A stretch of 64,000 nucleotides of DNA, taken from positions 35,017,425 through 35,081,424 of the forward strand of contig CAIIXF020000010.1 of assembly GCA_903813345.2 (NCBI GenBank), written 5' to 3'. Every line of letters begins with the position of its first letter. Within the stretch, counting starts at the first letter, position 1. A program made the translations under genes and the position numbers. Positions 10,178 to 21,743 of this stretch are shown here, piece by piece. The notes under the pieces are model-generated. The model ran no database searches, was not told the origin of the DNA, and saw only the letters and a program-made list of their open reading frames with translations. The DNA is from Owenia fusiformis (Eukaryota > Annelida > Polychaeta > Sabellida > Oweniidae).

Positions 10178-10997
10178 TGCTAGTGTACCACACAGAAAAT
10201 AAACAAGGCATTAATAGGCAAAATGTCACCACCTTCCAAATGCTGAGCACCAACCACTTAACACCATCTACATAAAAGTTGCGCTGGTGACATAAAAAAT
10301 TATTTACAACATTATGCATTATCTGATCAAAATTTGTTCAAATGTCCATGTATTTCAGATTGAAGGGGATGAAAACAACCATGATATAACAACTGACAAC
10401 TGATCTATGTCCTGTGTCTTCATTTTGTGCTTCAAGGCCATGGTAGTCTTATAACATAAGGGACCAGGTCAAACAATGAGAACAAGAAAAAATGCTTCAA
10501 TTAAAACCCTTTGCCTTATTACCTTCATAAAAAATGGCATTTTGACATGGCCCCTTGTCTGAATTCTTATCTTTAACAGACTTGTAAATGCTATTATATA
10601 TTGATTTGCAATGCACTAGTTTGTCTAGTTTAGTTAAGTACCAAATTTGACAGACTACGTGTAGTAATTATGATAAATTGAAAATGAGTGATAATTCTCT
10701 ATCTGGGGGTCATTAACAGAAACTTTGTTAAAAATTTGTAAAGTCCATGTTCTCTTACTGTGACATCATTATATCCATGGTTACAACAATTGATTTAGGA
10801 ATTCATAACTTTACGAAGTAACTGTTAATGACCCCTTGAATAATAAGGCTCTACCTCAATTTTCATGAAACAAAAAATGGAAATGGACTTCTTAAGTTTT
10901 GACAAATCCTCAAAAGTATCAAACTGTAGACAGTGAAAAAAGACTAGTATTTGTAAATACTCTTCATCTGAGGGTACAATGGCAAAATGAGCATAAA
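10178..10997. other. Non-coding stretch
   Basis: AT-rich DNA with no gene, repeat array or RNA signal that I can support. Confidence 0.4.
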
Positions 10998-11179
10998 CAT
11001 TCCCCGCTATAATTTTGGGAACCTAGTCATCATTTGATAGTGTAAACCTGCTTATGTTTGGATCTTTATTTCTTTCCTTTATTACAAAGGTTTATGACAT
11101 TGATAATTGTTTTTAAATTGCAAAATATTTATGTGGTCCAGAGGTGGACTTCAAGTTGCCAAACTTATGGAGGGAAGTG
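10998..11179. mobile_element. MITE, TA/CACTCCCC family
   Basis: The left end CATTCCCCGCTATAATTTTG and right end CTTATGGAGGGAAGTG are degenerate inverted repeats of the family terminus. The interior matches the 3' half of the longer copy at 16679-17096. It lies at the left edge of the duplicated segment and pairs with the partial copy at 1-165. Confidence 0.6.
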
Positions 11180-11880
11180 TCAAACTCTGTACAGGCTAAT
11201 GTAAATAAATATAAATGTGCATATTTTTGTACACAAATGTTTTGAATGTTGTTTGTAATGATTGAGATTGGATCTGATTTAAATGAGTATCAGAGATAAA
11301 AAATGTAGCATCAGAGCAAGTTATGTTAAAAGATTTTGGTCAATAGGAGCCAGGACTCGTATAGATGGCAGTTAACTACATGTACATGTACTAGGTTGTT
11401 CTTCACATCTGGCCCATTGGTTTGTGTTTAAATACTGCTGTTTAACAACCTTCAAATTCTCTAAATATATCAAATAAATATCATACTTTCCTTCATTATT
11501 ACATGTATTTACAAACATGTTTTAAGATTCCAAATCAAAAGTTTGGGATATTTTCAATAAAATTTATCTCAGGAAATTTTTGGAGCAATTTTTACATGTT
11601 AAAGTATGCTATTTAACCAACTGAATTTTTTGCCATCTATTGACAGCCCTGAGGCCATTCAAAGTGACATGAGGATGATAATGATATCAAATCAAACAAC
11701 TATACTTGGAAACAGTGTCCACAATAACTAAATTGTAACATCTCACTTTTTAACCTCATACTACTGATACACAATACCATTGATGTGAGAGCCCTCTTTT
11801 TAACATTTTCAAAGCTCCTTTGTCATATTTTACAACTGAACAACTTATTGAATGCCTTGAATGAAATATCACACATTATT
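10998..11880. repeat. Segmental/dispersed repeat, copy 2 (partner 1-1175)
   Basis: Same-orientation copy of the segment at the window start. It lacks the SINE found in copy 1 and so gives the pre-insertion state. Confidence 0.8.
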
Positions 11881-12084
11881 ATTCAATGGGATCTCTTCAA
11901 AATTAGCACAATAAATTCTGCAGAAAAGTTGAGACAAGGTATTGAATTGTTTGAAAACAACCCATTCCTTTAAACTTAAAACGTCTTTTTAAGACTGGAT
12001 TGTTTTAAAAGATGGCAGGCTATACTTACAAAATTTACAAACCTTTAAACCTTTTACTTTGTGAAACAGCCAATCACCTGCTTT

Positions 12085-12226
12085 ATGCCTGGGTCACATT
12101 TGCTCCGATCTATCGGCCGGCGTCCAGCCGATTGAGTGTTTTGCTCAATATTGTATTCAATTTTGAACAAAATACTCAATTGGCCGGGCGCTGTAGTGAA
12201 AATCTGAGCAAATGTGACCAAGGCAT
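12085..12226. mobile_element. Palindromic MITE (TGGTCACATTTGCTC ends)
   Basis: Left end ATGCCTGGGTCACATTTGCTC-like sequence is matched in reverse by GAGCAAATGTGACCAAGGCAT on the right. The interior is also largely self-complementary (CAATTGGCCGGGCG against CGGCGTCCAGCCGATTG). Total 142 bp, non-coding. Confidence 0.75.
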
Positions 12227-12595
12227 TCAAGAGTTGATAATAATATGCCACTGTAATTGAAGTACACAAGTTTCAATTCATGGGTGTACCTGGGGGGGGG
12301 GGGTGCATTTCTTCTAATATAAAACATAACTTTTAACATAATGGGAGTTAGCTTCATTATATCCCTACAAAAATTTAAGGTGGGATATAAAAATAAACAA
12401 GATATTCACATGCAAAAGGTCACCACCTGCCATTTTTTACAGATGCTGAATGACAAACTCATAACACCATACTCCAATCACTGACTGCTCAATGTATGTT
12501 ATAATTACAATGCTCTAACTATGTTATGTTTGTAACTATAACAGTATGTCACCACATCTGATGGTAGTGACATAATGAATGTATATATCACTTAC
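12227..12595. other. Intron or flank, non-coding
   Basis: Contains a G run at about 12291-12303 and no gene. Lies downstream (minus-strand sense) of the last identified exon of the TSP1/ADAMTS-like gene. Confidence 0.4.
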
Positions 12596-12720
12596 CTGGC
12601 AGTAGCCGTTGATACACACTCCCCCCAAACATTTTGTGCCATCCTCGACTTTTTCAGCTAATTTGGCGAAGAAACTGTAACCTGTAGCCCTGCAGACTAA
12701 TTTGCACTGACCCCTTGGAC
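12596..12720 (-). CDS. Exon 5 (last seen) of secreted TSP1/ADAMTS-like gene: cysteine-rich region
   Basis: 125 bp, bounded by TTGATTCTAG upstream and GTAAGTGA downstream on the minus strand. It encodes GQCKLVCRATGYSFFAKLAE followed by KVEDGTKC and GVCINGYCQ. This is the conserved pattern of the cysteine-rich region of ADAMTS, ADAMTS-like and papilin proteins (C-x3-C ... K-x-x-DGT-x-C ... VC-x-NG-x-C). The first two bases complete a glycine codon begun in the exon at 22158-22272. It ends in phase 0. The next exon, expected to carry a spacer domain, is not found to the left and may lie outside the window. Confidence 0.85.
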
Positions 12721-13010
12721 CTAGAATCAAATAATAGAGAGATTTTACTTAACATTTTAAGTTTAATATATTTGTAGCATGTTGAGAGAAGTACTAAGCA
12801 AAAGTTCAAGTCAAAAAAATAAACCAACAAGTTGGCCTATTTAGACTTAACTTCTAGCTTATAACTATAAGTACATGCTTTTAATACACTGCATCATTGA
12901 TAGATGGATCTCGAATCAAATTGTTGATTGTTTCTTACTAAAAAAGAGGGCACTGAAGTTATTAAGGATCTCTTGAAAAGGGAAGAACTATGAGAACCCT
13001 GGAAAGAAAA

Positions 13011-14261
13011 AACATGAATATGATGTAAAATAACATTATTATGACAAGAATATGTTGTGAAATAACATGAATATGATGTAAAATAACATTATTATGACAA
13101 GAACATGTTGTGAAATAACATGAATATGATGTAAAATAACATTATTATGACAAGAATATGTTGTGAAATAACATGAATATGATGTAAAATAACATTATTA
13201 TGACAAGAATATGTTGTGAAATAACATGAATATGATGTAAAATAACATTATTATGACAAGAATATGTTGTGAAATAACATGAATATGATGTAAAATAACA
13301 TAATTATGACAAGAATATGTTGTGAAATAACATGAATATGATGTGAAATAACATGGATATGATGTAAAGTAACATAATTATGACAAGAATATGTTGTGAA
13401 ATAACATGAATATGATGTGAAATAACATATGAATATGATGTAAAATAACATTATTATGACAAGAATATGTTGTGAAATAACAAGAATATGATGTAAAATA
13501 ACATAATTATGACAAGAATATGTTGTGAAATAACATGAATATGATGTGAAATAACATGAATATGATGTAAAGTAACATAATTATGACAAGAATATGTTGT
13601 GAAATAACATGAATATGATGTAAAATAAATAACATAATTATGACAAGAATATGTTGTGAAATGACATGAATATGATATAAAATAACATAATTATGACAAG
13701 AATATGGTGTGAAATGACATGAATATGATGTAAAATAACATTATTATGACAAGAATATGTTGTAAAATGACATGAATATGATATAAAATAACATTATTAT
13801 GACAAGAATATGTTGTGAAATAACATGAATATGATGTAAAATATTATAATTATGACAAGAATATGTTGTGAAATAACATGAATATGATGTAAAATAAATA
13901 ACATAATTATGACAAGAATATATTGTGAAATGACATGAGTATGATATAAAATAACATAATTATGACAAGAATATGGTGTGAAATGACATGAATATGATGT
14001 AAAATAACATTATTATGACAAGAATATGTTGTAAAATGACATGAATATGATATAAAATAACATTATTATGACAAGAATATGTTGTGAAATAACATGAATA
14101 TGATGTAAAATAACATAATTATGACAAGAATATGTTGTGAAATAACATGGATATGATGTAAAATAACATTATTATGACAAGAATATGTTGTAAAATGACA
14201 TGAATATGATATAAAATAACATTATTATGACAAGAATATGTTGTGAAATAACATGAATATA
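13011..14261. repeat. 53-bp minisatellite, ~23 copies
   Basis: The unit contains AACATGAATATGATGTAAAA, TAACATTATTATGACAAGAA and TATGTTGTGAAAT. Variants (ATAATT, GGTGTG, GTAAAATG, AAATAAATAAC) recur as a block at about 13623 and 13892, showing a five-unit higher-order repeat of about 269 bp. It lies in the large intron of the minus-strand gene. Confidence 0.95.
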
Positions 14262-15364
14262 TTTTCTCATGCACATTCTTGAGAAAATGCAAACTGAATT
14301 ACCATTTTGCATGAAAAACTTTAAAAACTTTCTCATCCATTAACATCCTGTAACATTACACCTTAGAGCTTCAGAACCAGAACTCATACTGTAATTCAGA
14401 TTGTTATTCAGGTTAAGCTGCTACAAATTGCTACTTGCATTATCTCTAGTTAGAAATTTCTACTCAAATAATGTTATGTAATGCCTGGATTGATACCATA
14501 CCTATTCTAATGAATCTCTAAGGCAATACACGTGGACTGCCTAACCATTTGATATTGTATCTCTCTTATATTAAGAGCAGAAGAAAACCTCGTTTTTGTC
14601 AGAAAAGACATTTGTCTCCCTCAGAAGAAGAGCTTGTTTTCCTCAGGTAAAAAAACTTCGAGAAAGGAACTTGTTTACTTGAGTGGAAAACTCTCCCCGA
14701 GGAGAGAAACTTGTCTCTTTCGAAAAATGTACTGATCTCCATTAGTAGAGAAACTTGACTCCTCCAACAGGGAACTTGTCTCCCTAAAAAGAGACATCTA
14801 TCTCCTTTAGGAGTGAACTTGTCTCAAAGCTATCAATTTCTGTATGATGCATCACCACTTAACACATGTTAAGGCTGAATGTTGAATAAACATGTAGTAC
14901 GACAATGGTTTACAAATAATGGGTTTTACTGTGACAATCAATGCATTTCTAATCAATGACTAGATTTTCAAACAATGAGTTTAACAAACAATGGAATTTA
15001 CAAACAACAAGCATTCAAGCTGCAAGCAACGATATTAAGACCAGACCACCATGAAAAAGTAAAAAAGATAAACACAGTAGAGTGAACTTCCAATTGACCT
15101 GCTATAGCATTGAAAATGACACACACAGAATACAACTCCCAAAAGTTAAGTCCATAAATAAAGTTTTTATTCAGCTTCAGTCCCTTTTAAATTACAATCT
15201 TTCTATTCAGTAAGTAATCTTAATTCACATTTCATAAAACCAGAACAGATAAGTGACAACCTAATGTTTTGTAAAAAATCTATTACAGTATCTCAGCATG
15301 ACCGTTTTATACCTAATAGTATCACATGTTCAAATGACATGGAGGTCGTGTTTTAAAATGAGAA
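14262..15364. other. Intronic DNA with degenerate tandem repeats
   Basis: At about 14585-14830 a loose ~30-bp motif (GAGAGAAACTTGTCTCC and variants) recurs eight or so times. At about 14900-15030 ACAAWCAATG-like words recur. No gene seen. Confidence 0.5.
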
Positions 15365-15590
15365 TGGGGAAAAGGAAGGTGATAAAGTAAATAGACATCC
15401 TGTAGTTAACACTCTAAATTGTATAGAAATGCAAAGAAACCAAACAGTTTTTTTTAATTTTATAGAGATGAATGAAATAAGCAAGGAATAATGTAAACAG
15501 GCATGTAGTTAATACTCTAAATTGTATAGAAATGTTAAAAAATCAGACACTTCATTCAAATTTTAGAGAGAAATGGAGTGAAAAAAGTAT
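15365..15590. repeat. Dispersed repeat (two tandem copies; relatives at 31545 and 49700)
   Basis: The unit contains GTAGTTAACACTCTAAATTG then TATAGAAATG, AAAATCAGACACTTCATTCA and TTTTAGAGAGAAATGGA. It occurs twice here and once each at 31545-31646 and 49700-49820. No terminal repeats were recognised. Unknown interspersed repeat. Confidence 0.7.
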
Positions 15591-16229
15591 GGATAGGAAT
15601 TTGTCGTGCACGGTTTGACATCTGTAATATGGACAAGGGCGTAAAAAGTGAAGTGATAAAAACTGCTCATAAGCAAACAAAAAATTGCAGGGGTATTATC
15701 CTGAAGTGGTTTCAAAAAGGAAATTGAATTCACTGTAATAACTGTATTTAGTTTTTTAGTATAAAAATGAATTACATTTTTTGGGACGTTTTTATCCCCA
15801 CCTGATGCTAAATTTTGTCCCCTTTTTGCACCCTTGCTTACATATTTTGATTTATATGAAATCCAAGGGTGATTTATATTATATTTTTGGACAATTGTAT
15901 TAAATCCCACATATGGGTAAGTTGCGCGACCATATTTTTTTAAACTACCCCCCTCCCCTTGGCAAAATCTGGTTTACTGCTCTGGGCTGACTAACAACAT
16001 TGAAAATAAAAAAATTATTGAATTATTAACAAGCACATGTATTTAGAATTGACCAAGTACTTATTAAAAGCAAGAATTCTGACACATCATCACAGCAACT
16101 TTTCATTGAATTCTATGTCTCATTTATTAGTGATTTCTACAGGATTTTATCTCAAATTCTCATTTTCACAATTCAGACCAAAATTGGTCGAAATATCCCC
16201 ATTTTCATGATTTTGCTCATTTTCAAGTG
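15591..16229. other. Intronic non-coding stretch
   Basis: No gene supported. A 115-codon open frame on the minus strand (15563-15910) runs into the dispersed repeat and has no recognisable domain. Confidence 0.4.
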
Positions 16230-16555
16230 GGTGCAAATGACATTCAGGTGGGTGCAAGCCTATTATCAAAATCTCAGGTGGGTGCGGTGCCCACTTGCTT
16301 TAACTCTGGGGAGATCACTGGATATGTATTAAAATATTATCTTATATCATTCTTTTTTTGAGTTGAAGAGGAATAAGATTAATGATTGACATATGCTTTA
16401 GTAATATTTCCTTTATTCAAACAATATATATCAAAATCTCAGGTGGGTGCGGTGCCCACTTGTTTCAAAGCTGGGAAGATCACTGCATATGTATTGAAAT
16501 ATTAATGATCGACATAAGTTTTAGTAATATTTTCTATATTCAAACAATACATACA
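16230..16555. repeat. Tandem duplication of a ~165-bp unit
   Basis: The block ATCAAAATCTCAGGTGGGTG, GCGGTGCCCACTTG, GATCACTG.ATATGTATT and TTTAGTAATATTT appears twice (from about 16266 and 16433). Each has the internal inverted pair GTGGGTGC / GCCCAC. Confidence 0.75.
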
Positions 16556-16678
16556 CTAATGGAAAAGATGAGTAATGAATAAATAAAACTTTTTTTATGA
16601 TCCTTGATGATGATTAAAGTGCAATTTTGGCGGCTGTTCTGTTATTCATCATTAAATGCATCACGAGGATTGGGTTTA

Positions 16679-17096
16679 CACTCCCCTCCATTAGTTTGGC
16701 AACCGAAAGTTTTCACTGGACAGCATATCATTGGACAGCATACCATTGGACAGCATACCATTGGACAGCATACCATTGGACAGCATATCATTGGACAGCA
16801 TACCATTGGACAGCATACCATTGGACAGCATATCATTGGACAGCATACCATTGGACAGCATACCATTGGACAGCATATCATTGGACAGCATATCAAAGCC
16901 TGTCAATGTTTTCTTCTTAATTTTGTTTCTTATTCCAATAGTTTGGTAATCAATAAAAAATTTAATGACCTTTTTATGTCATTAAACATAAACAGAAACA
17001 GACTTTATTTGGACTTATTTGGATTTTGGCGTATTTGGACTTTGGTAAGAGATCAAAAAGAGGGACTTCCAGTTGCCAAACATATGGAGGGGAGTG
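16679..17096. mobile_element. MITE, TA/CACTCCCC family, full length with internal minisatellite
   Basis: Starts CACTCCCCTCCATTAGTTTG and ends CATATGGAGGGGAGTG, inverted repeats of about 27 bp, flanked on both sides by TA (16677-16678, 17097-17098). The right half matches 48615-48916 and 10998-11179. TA duplication and short ends place it with Tc1/mariner-type non-autonomous elements. The left half is filled by a 15-bp tandem array. Confidence 0.85.
16714..16893. repeat. 15-bp tandem repeat, 12 copies, inside the MITE
   Basis: The unit is CATTGGACAGCATAY. The related element at 48615-48916 has one degenerate unit at the same place, so the array grew within this copy. Because 15 is a multiple of three, all frames look open through it; these are not genes. 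Confidence 0.95.
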
Positions 17097-17360
17097 TACT
17101 TGCACATACTGGATATAGTTCTGAATTAAATATATGAGGCCTGATACCAATATATACTGCAGATGAAAGCAGACACTGTAAGGACAAGTGTCCTCTGGGC
17201 ACATAAGTTAAACCTTTATAATGATGGCATCAACTATAAGTTATTTAAAAGAGAAAGAATCTGATATTGTTGTGTGTAAAACAGATACTGTTGATACCAA
17301 AAATGAAGTGAGATGATGAGTGCAGGTGAAACTATAGAAGGCAGCCAGTAGACAATTAGA

Positions 17361-19742
17361 ATGGATAACGCTGATGCCAAAGATCTTGCAGGTTTAAATA
17401 CTAAAGGCGGTCAATGTACAAGTACGGATGTTGTTGATGCTGAAGACAGTGCAGATAAATCTGGACAAGAAAGCATTCCTACAACAGAGACACAATCTTG
17501 TGGAAAAATTGCTGACTGTAATAAAATAATTGTGGAAGCTATTGTGCATCAAAAGTTGGATAGTGATGAACATTATAATGATGATGAACATTATAATGAT
17601 GATGAACATTATACAACAGAAAGTTCATATAGTAGTGTTAAAGACAAAAGTAGGGAATGTAAAAAAGAAATAAAAACACATGGCAAGGCTTCTGATTGCA
17701 TTGAGGTCACTGTGAAAGAGATTGTCCACCAACTGAATGAAGTTGAACAGCAAATTGAAATTGAGGGTATAAAAGCAAATGAACATGACAATGATATGTC
17801 AGACAATTTGAACACACAACCAGAAACTCAATGTATTGATGGTAAAGTATACCAAGATAATGCCAACAACATAGAGATAGAACTAATTGAGGAGATAAAT
17901 CATGAGGACGCAGATGGCCCTATAAACTCGGAAGTGCTAATTGAACAGACAGATGATGCTAGTCATACTGACAATCAAACTGAAAAAGAATCATTGAAGG
18001 TCCAGATTACATCTACTTTGGCTAAATTCTCGAACATCACATCAATACATGGACCAAAAAGAATACTGAAGGCATATGGTAGATCCAGAGTTGGATGGAC
18101 ACTTGTGTTCATTGGTGTGGTGAGTCTAGCGGTGTTTCTCATAGCAGGTGTGATAACAAAGTACTATTCCTACCCTGTAGAGGATGGTATATCGATCACA
18201 ACCAAACCATTGGCCTTCCCATCAGTGACACTATGTCCTTTTATACCATACGATGAAAGCCTTATACAACATGAATTTAAAAATATGGGAACAGATGTGA
18301 TTACAGCAGTAATGTATGAATTACTTAAAAAAGGAGTTCCAACGGAAGTATTCTTCCAGCCAATTGTAAATGAACCATTGATAGAACAAGTAAATTTTGC
18401 AAGGTACAAATTATTATCCTGGCTATACGAAAAACTGGAACCAGCCTATAGGTGGCAAGTTGAGAACATACCTCTAAATTATGTCAACATCTCTAGCAAG
18501 CCTATAAAACAAGAAGATTTCATTCTAGAATGTACATTCAATGAAAAGTCATGTAACGAACAGTTCAATGTTAAAAGAACGCGAACTGTTTTTGGTCAAT
18601 GTTTCACATTAACCATTAACGAATCAGCTGGAACAGTCTATGAAATTGGACCAAACAAAGGAGTTACGTTAATATTGTATACAGGGCGATACAATCCCAT
18701 CTACACCAAATATCAACCTTTCACTTCGACTGTATCCCAAAAAGGGATTACACATGCATATAGTTATCCTATTGACGGTGTTCAAGTAGTTATTCACAAC
18801 CAAGGGGAACTGTCGCAACCTTACAGAGAAGGTTTCCATGTTACACCAGGTAGGTTTGCATCAGTAAAGATAACCAAAAGTTTGCGTACCCGACTACTAC
18901 CACCATATGGACAATGCACTAATCAAAAATATTCAATGAACTCAGAATTTAGATATTCATATGAGGTGTGCATGGAGCAGTGCATACAAGAAAGAATCAT
19001 CAAAGAATGTGGCTGTGTCTCACCCATGTACATAATTCCAGCAAATCATAACTTCAGTCAAATACAATATTGCGGGAACATATCCAAGGCAGTAGCAATA
19101 GCCGCAGCAGTAATATTCATACCAATGTCAGCGGAGTACTCAAATTACAGTTTATCATTTTTGAACCAAATGCTGCAAAAAAATGTGCAAAAATTCACTA
19201 GACTAGCAAACGACATAATCAAAAATCTTAAATGTGAAAAGCATTGGTCAGGGAACAGCAAGGAGTCTTGTCATTGCAAGAGACCTTGCAAGGAACATAC
19301 CTATGCACATCTTATCAACACAATACCATGGCCAGAAAAGAGTGTCATAAACAAAGGAGGACAAAGAGGGTTCCGCAAGTTTTATCAGACAAACAAGAAT
19401 GTTAGACGACTTTTACAGAAATTGACCACAGCAGATTCATTGGAAAATGCTCTCAAAAGTTACTTACATATTTTACATCAACATCCACAATACAATATGG
19501 AATCCGTTATTGACACAATAGTAAAAACAAATTTCATGAAATTAAATATTCATCTTGAATCTCTTGATGTGAGAACTGTTTACGAGGAAAGGACCTACAC
19601 ATATGAAAATGTAATGAAGGACATAGGTAATGTGTTTGGATTCTACCTGGGGATGTCTGCAGTTTCTGTTGTAGAAGGTGTATATATCATTGGTATGATA
19701 ATCAAACTGATCATATTCAGAATACTTTGTAAACACAATTGA
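17361..19742 (+). CDS. DEG/ENaC (ASC) family cation channel subunit
   Basis: 793 residues, single exon. The start is fixed by an in-frame TAG 12 bases upstream and an ATGG context. Residues 1-220 form a long acidic cytoplasmic tail that includes three DEHYNDD-type repeats. Then come the family's pre-TM1 His-Gly gating motif (ITSIHG, His230-Gly231), TM1 (about 245-270, GWTLVFIGVVSLAVFLIAG), the post-TM1 FPSVTLCPF motif, a large cysteine-rich ectodomain (YEVCMEQC..., ECGCVSP, CHCKRPCKEHTYA), and TM2 (about 755-788) with a G-M-S selectivity filter (Gly764-Ser766) in GFYLGMSAVSVVE. Known family members form trimeric sodium channels gated by peptides, acid or mechanical force; which applies here cannot be told. 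The tail is longer than usual. The gene lies antisense in an intron of the TSP1/ADAMTS-like gene, and copies of its last segment follow. Confidence 0.9.
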   Translation: MDNADAKDLAGLNTKGGQCTSTDVVDAEDSADKSGQESIPTTETQSCGKIADCNKIIVEAIVHQKLDSDEHYNDDEHYNDDEHYTTESSYSSVKDKSRECKKEIKTHGKASDCIEVTVKEIVHQLNEVEQQIEIEGIKANEHDNDMSDNLNTQPETQCIDGKVYQDNANNIEIELIEEINHEDADGPINSEVLIEQTDDASHTDNQTEKESLKVQITSTLAKFSNITSIHGPKRILKAYGRSRVGWTLVFIGVVSLAVFLIAGVITKYYSYPVEDGISITTKPLAFPSVTLCPFIPYDESLIQHEFKNMGTDVITAVMYELLKKGVPTEVFFQPIVNEPLIEQVNFARYKLLSWLYEKLEPAYRWQVENIPLNYVNISSKPIKQEDFILECTFNEKSCNEQFNVKRTRTVFGQCFTLTINESAGTVYEIGPNKGVTLILYTGRYNPIYTKYQPFTSTVSQKGITHAYSYPIDGVQVVIHNQGELSQPYREGFHVTPGRFASVKITKSLRTRLLPPYGQCTNQKYSMNSEFRYSYEVCMEQCIQERIIKECGCVSPMYIIPANHNFSQIQYCGNISKAVAIAAAVIFIPMSAEYSNYSLSFLNQMLQKNVQKFTRLANDIIKNLKCEKHWSGNSKESCHCKRPCKEHTYAHLINTIPWPEKSVINKGGQRGFRKFYQTNKNVRRLLQKLTTADSLENALKSYLHILHQHPQYNMESVIDTIVKTNFMKLNIHLESLDVRTVYEERTYTYENVMKDIGNVFGFYLGMSAVSVVEGVYIIGMIIKLIIFRILCKHN

Positions 19743-20582
19743 CTTTTCCTTAAGAGAGCTGAAAAGATTGTATACACTAGAGATTCACTTGTTAATGATA
19801 TAGTCAAGACAAATTTCATGAAATTAAATATTCATCTTGAATCTCTTGATGTGAGAACTGTTTACGAGGAAAGGACCTACACATATGAAAATGTAATGAA
19901 GGACATAGGTAATGTGTTTGGATTCTACCTGGGGATGTCTGCAGTTTCTGTTGTAGAAGGTGTATATATCATTGGTATGATAATCAAACTGATCATATTC
20001 AGAATACTTTGTAAACACAATTGACTTTTCCTTAAGAGAGCTGAAAAGATTGTATACACTAGAGATTCACTTGTTAATGATATAGTCAAGACAAATTTCA
20101 TGAAATTAAATATTCATCTTGAATCTCTTGATGTGAGAACTGTTTACGAGGAAAGGACCTACACATATGAAAATGTAATGAAGGACATAGGTAATGTGTT
20201 TGGGTTCTACCTGGGGATGTCTGCAGTTTCTGTTGTAGAAGGTGTATATATCATTGGTATGATAATCAAACTGATCATATTCAGAATACTTTGTAAACAC
20301 AATTGACTTTTCCTTAAGAGAGCTGAAAAGATTGTATACACTAGAGATTCACTTGTTAATGATATAGTCAAGACAAATTTCATGAAATTAAATATTCATC
20401 TTGAATCTCTTGATGTGAGAACTGTTTACGAGGAAAGGACCTACACATATGAAAATGTAATGAAGGACATAGGTAATGTGTTTGGCTTCTACTTGGGGAT
20501 GTCTGCAGTTTCTGTTGCAGAAGGTGTATATATCATTGGTATGATAATCAAACCGATCATATTCAGAATAATACATCAATAA
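19743..20582 (+). pseudogene. Three tandem copies of the channel gene's C-terminal segment (282-bp period)
   Basis: Starts of the repeated segment (NFMKLNIHLESLDVRTVYEE and onward) lie at 19818, 20100 and 20382, exactly 282 bp = 94 codons apart, and 282 bp after the parental copy at 19536. Each contains the post-ectodomain stretch, the GMS filter and TM2. Copies 2 and 3 differ from the parent by a few silent bases. The fourth has V to A and L to P changes and ends IIHQ. A linker of about 75 bp, LFLKRAEKIVYTRDSLVNDI in the same frame, joins them and differs from the parent's upstream coding sequence. Each unit but the last ends with TGA. They cannot make a channel alone and most likely form part of the 3' UTR. 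Confidence 0.85.
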
Positions 20583-20583
20583 A
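20578..20583 (+). promoter_or_regulatory. Candidate poly(A) signal AATAAA
   Basis: Overlaps the TAA stop of the fourth C-terminal copy. It is the only AATAAA I see downstream of the channel gene's stop codon across the tandem copies, suggesting that transcripts run through the whole array. Confidence 0.5.
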
Positions 20584-21743
20584 ATTGATTAATATATATC
20601 ATATCATATATCATATCAATATTTATGTCAAGTCATATATTTTTCGTACAATAAACATTAGCGCAAGCACTACTGACCAAAAACATAGACTACATATGTT
20701 TCTATAAAATCATAGACTACTCGTCATAAAATAGTGCAGCGGTTGATGCAACCAGAACCAACATGCTGCTAATGTACAGTAAATTTTTAAATGTTTGTAA
20801 GTACTTTGAATTTAAAAACAAGCAATCAAAGGACCATATATATTGAAACAGTAGATCTGTATGCAAAAATAGAAATATTTACGCATGTCCTAACTTTTGT
20901 ATATTTTATTTTGTTTTGTAGTTTAGCTATCATATCTGTGGCCTCCTATATTTTGATGCTTCACTGCTATGTTATTTTCGAAAAAATTAACATGGCTGAA
21001 ACTCCCTAAATAACAGAAGGCCAAAGCTTTGCTGCACATTATAGATACTAGAAAGGCTTTATACGTTTATATACCTTTATACCAATAGTTCTGGAAGAAG
21101 GATGTTTCCTATATGATCCAGATCTTTTTGTGTTGTTGTGTCTTACTAATTAAGTAGGGGGGGTAAACGAGATTTAGCCAGTGACGTCAGTCTATTTGTA
21201 AACAAATAACATGTGGAGCGGACGGAGCAACATTACGGAAGCGTATTGATAAATTCCATTTGTGCGGGAATTTATTAGATCTAGTCATTTATTATCATTA
21301 TCCCGATTAATTTTCGTCATTTATAGTAAATAGAGCGGATATATTCATGAAGAAGGCCGAGGTAATCAAGTGGTCATGTGTTGTCAAAGTTCAAAAATTT
21401 GCATATCTCGTTTGGATCTCGTGAACTCAAACGTCCTTGACATTGATTTCGCGATCTACTTATGAACACATCCTGAAGTTTTGGTGAGTCTGAACATTTC
21501 ATTATTTTATATCAACTTGTACCCGCCTTATACAAATATTTTTGCTTCTAGTTTAAGATGAACATCTCTTCAACATATTCACCAATTTTCAAGGTGAACA
21601 TTCTTGTAATAAACGAGAAATTTATGTGCAAAAAATATCACCGCGATTTCCACAGGAAATATATCAATCATAACAGACCGAATATTATATTCGGTCTGTT
21701 GGATACATACTACTCACTGGACATGGGTTTAGAGAATCAGCTA
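20584..21743. other. Intronic non-coding stretch
   Basis: Starts with an ATATC-rich microsatellite-like patch. A CRE-like TGACGTCA core (about 21182-21189) lies in a locally less AT-rich patch (21150-21260) that could be regulatory. No gene supported. Confidence 0.4.

Noticed and set aside
16604-17137. 177-codon frame with GQHTIGQH-type repeats, and repeat-rich frames on both strands
   Set aside because: Produced by a 15-bp tandem repeat inside a MITE; every frame is open there.
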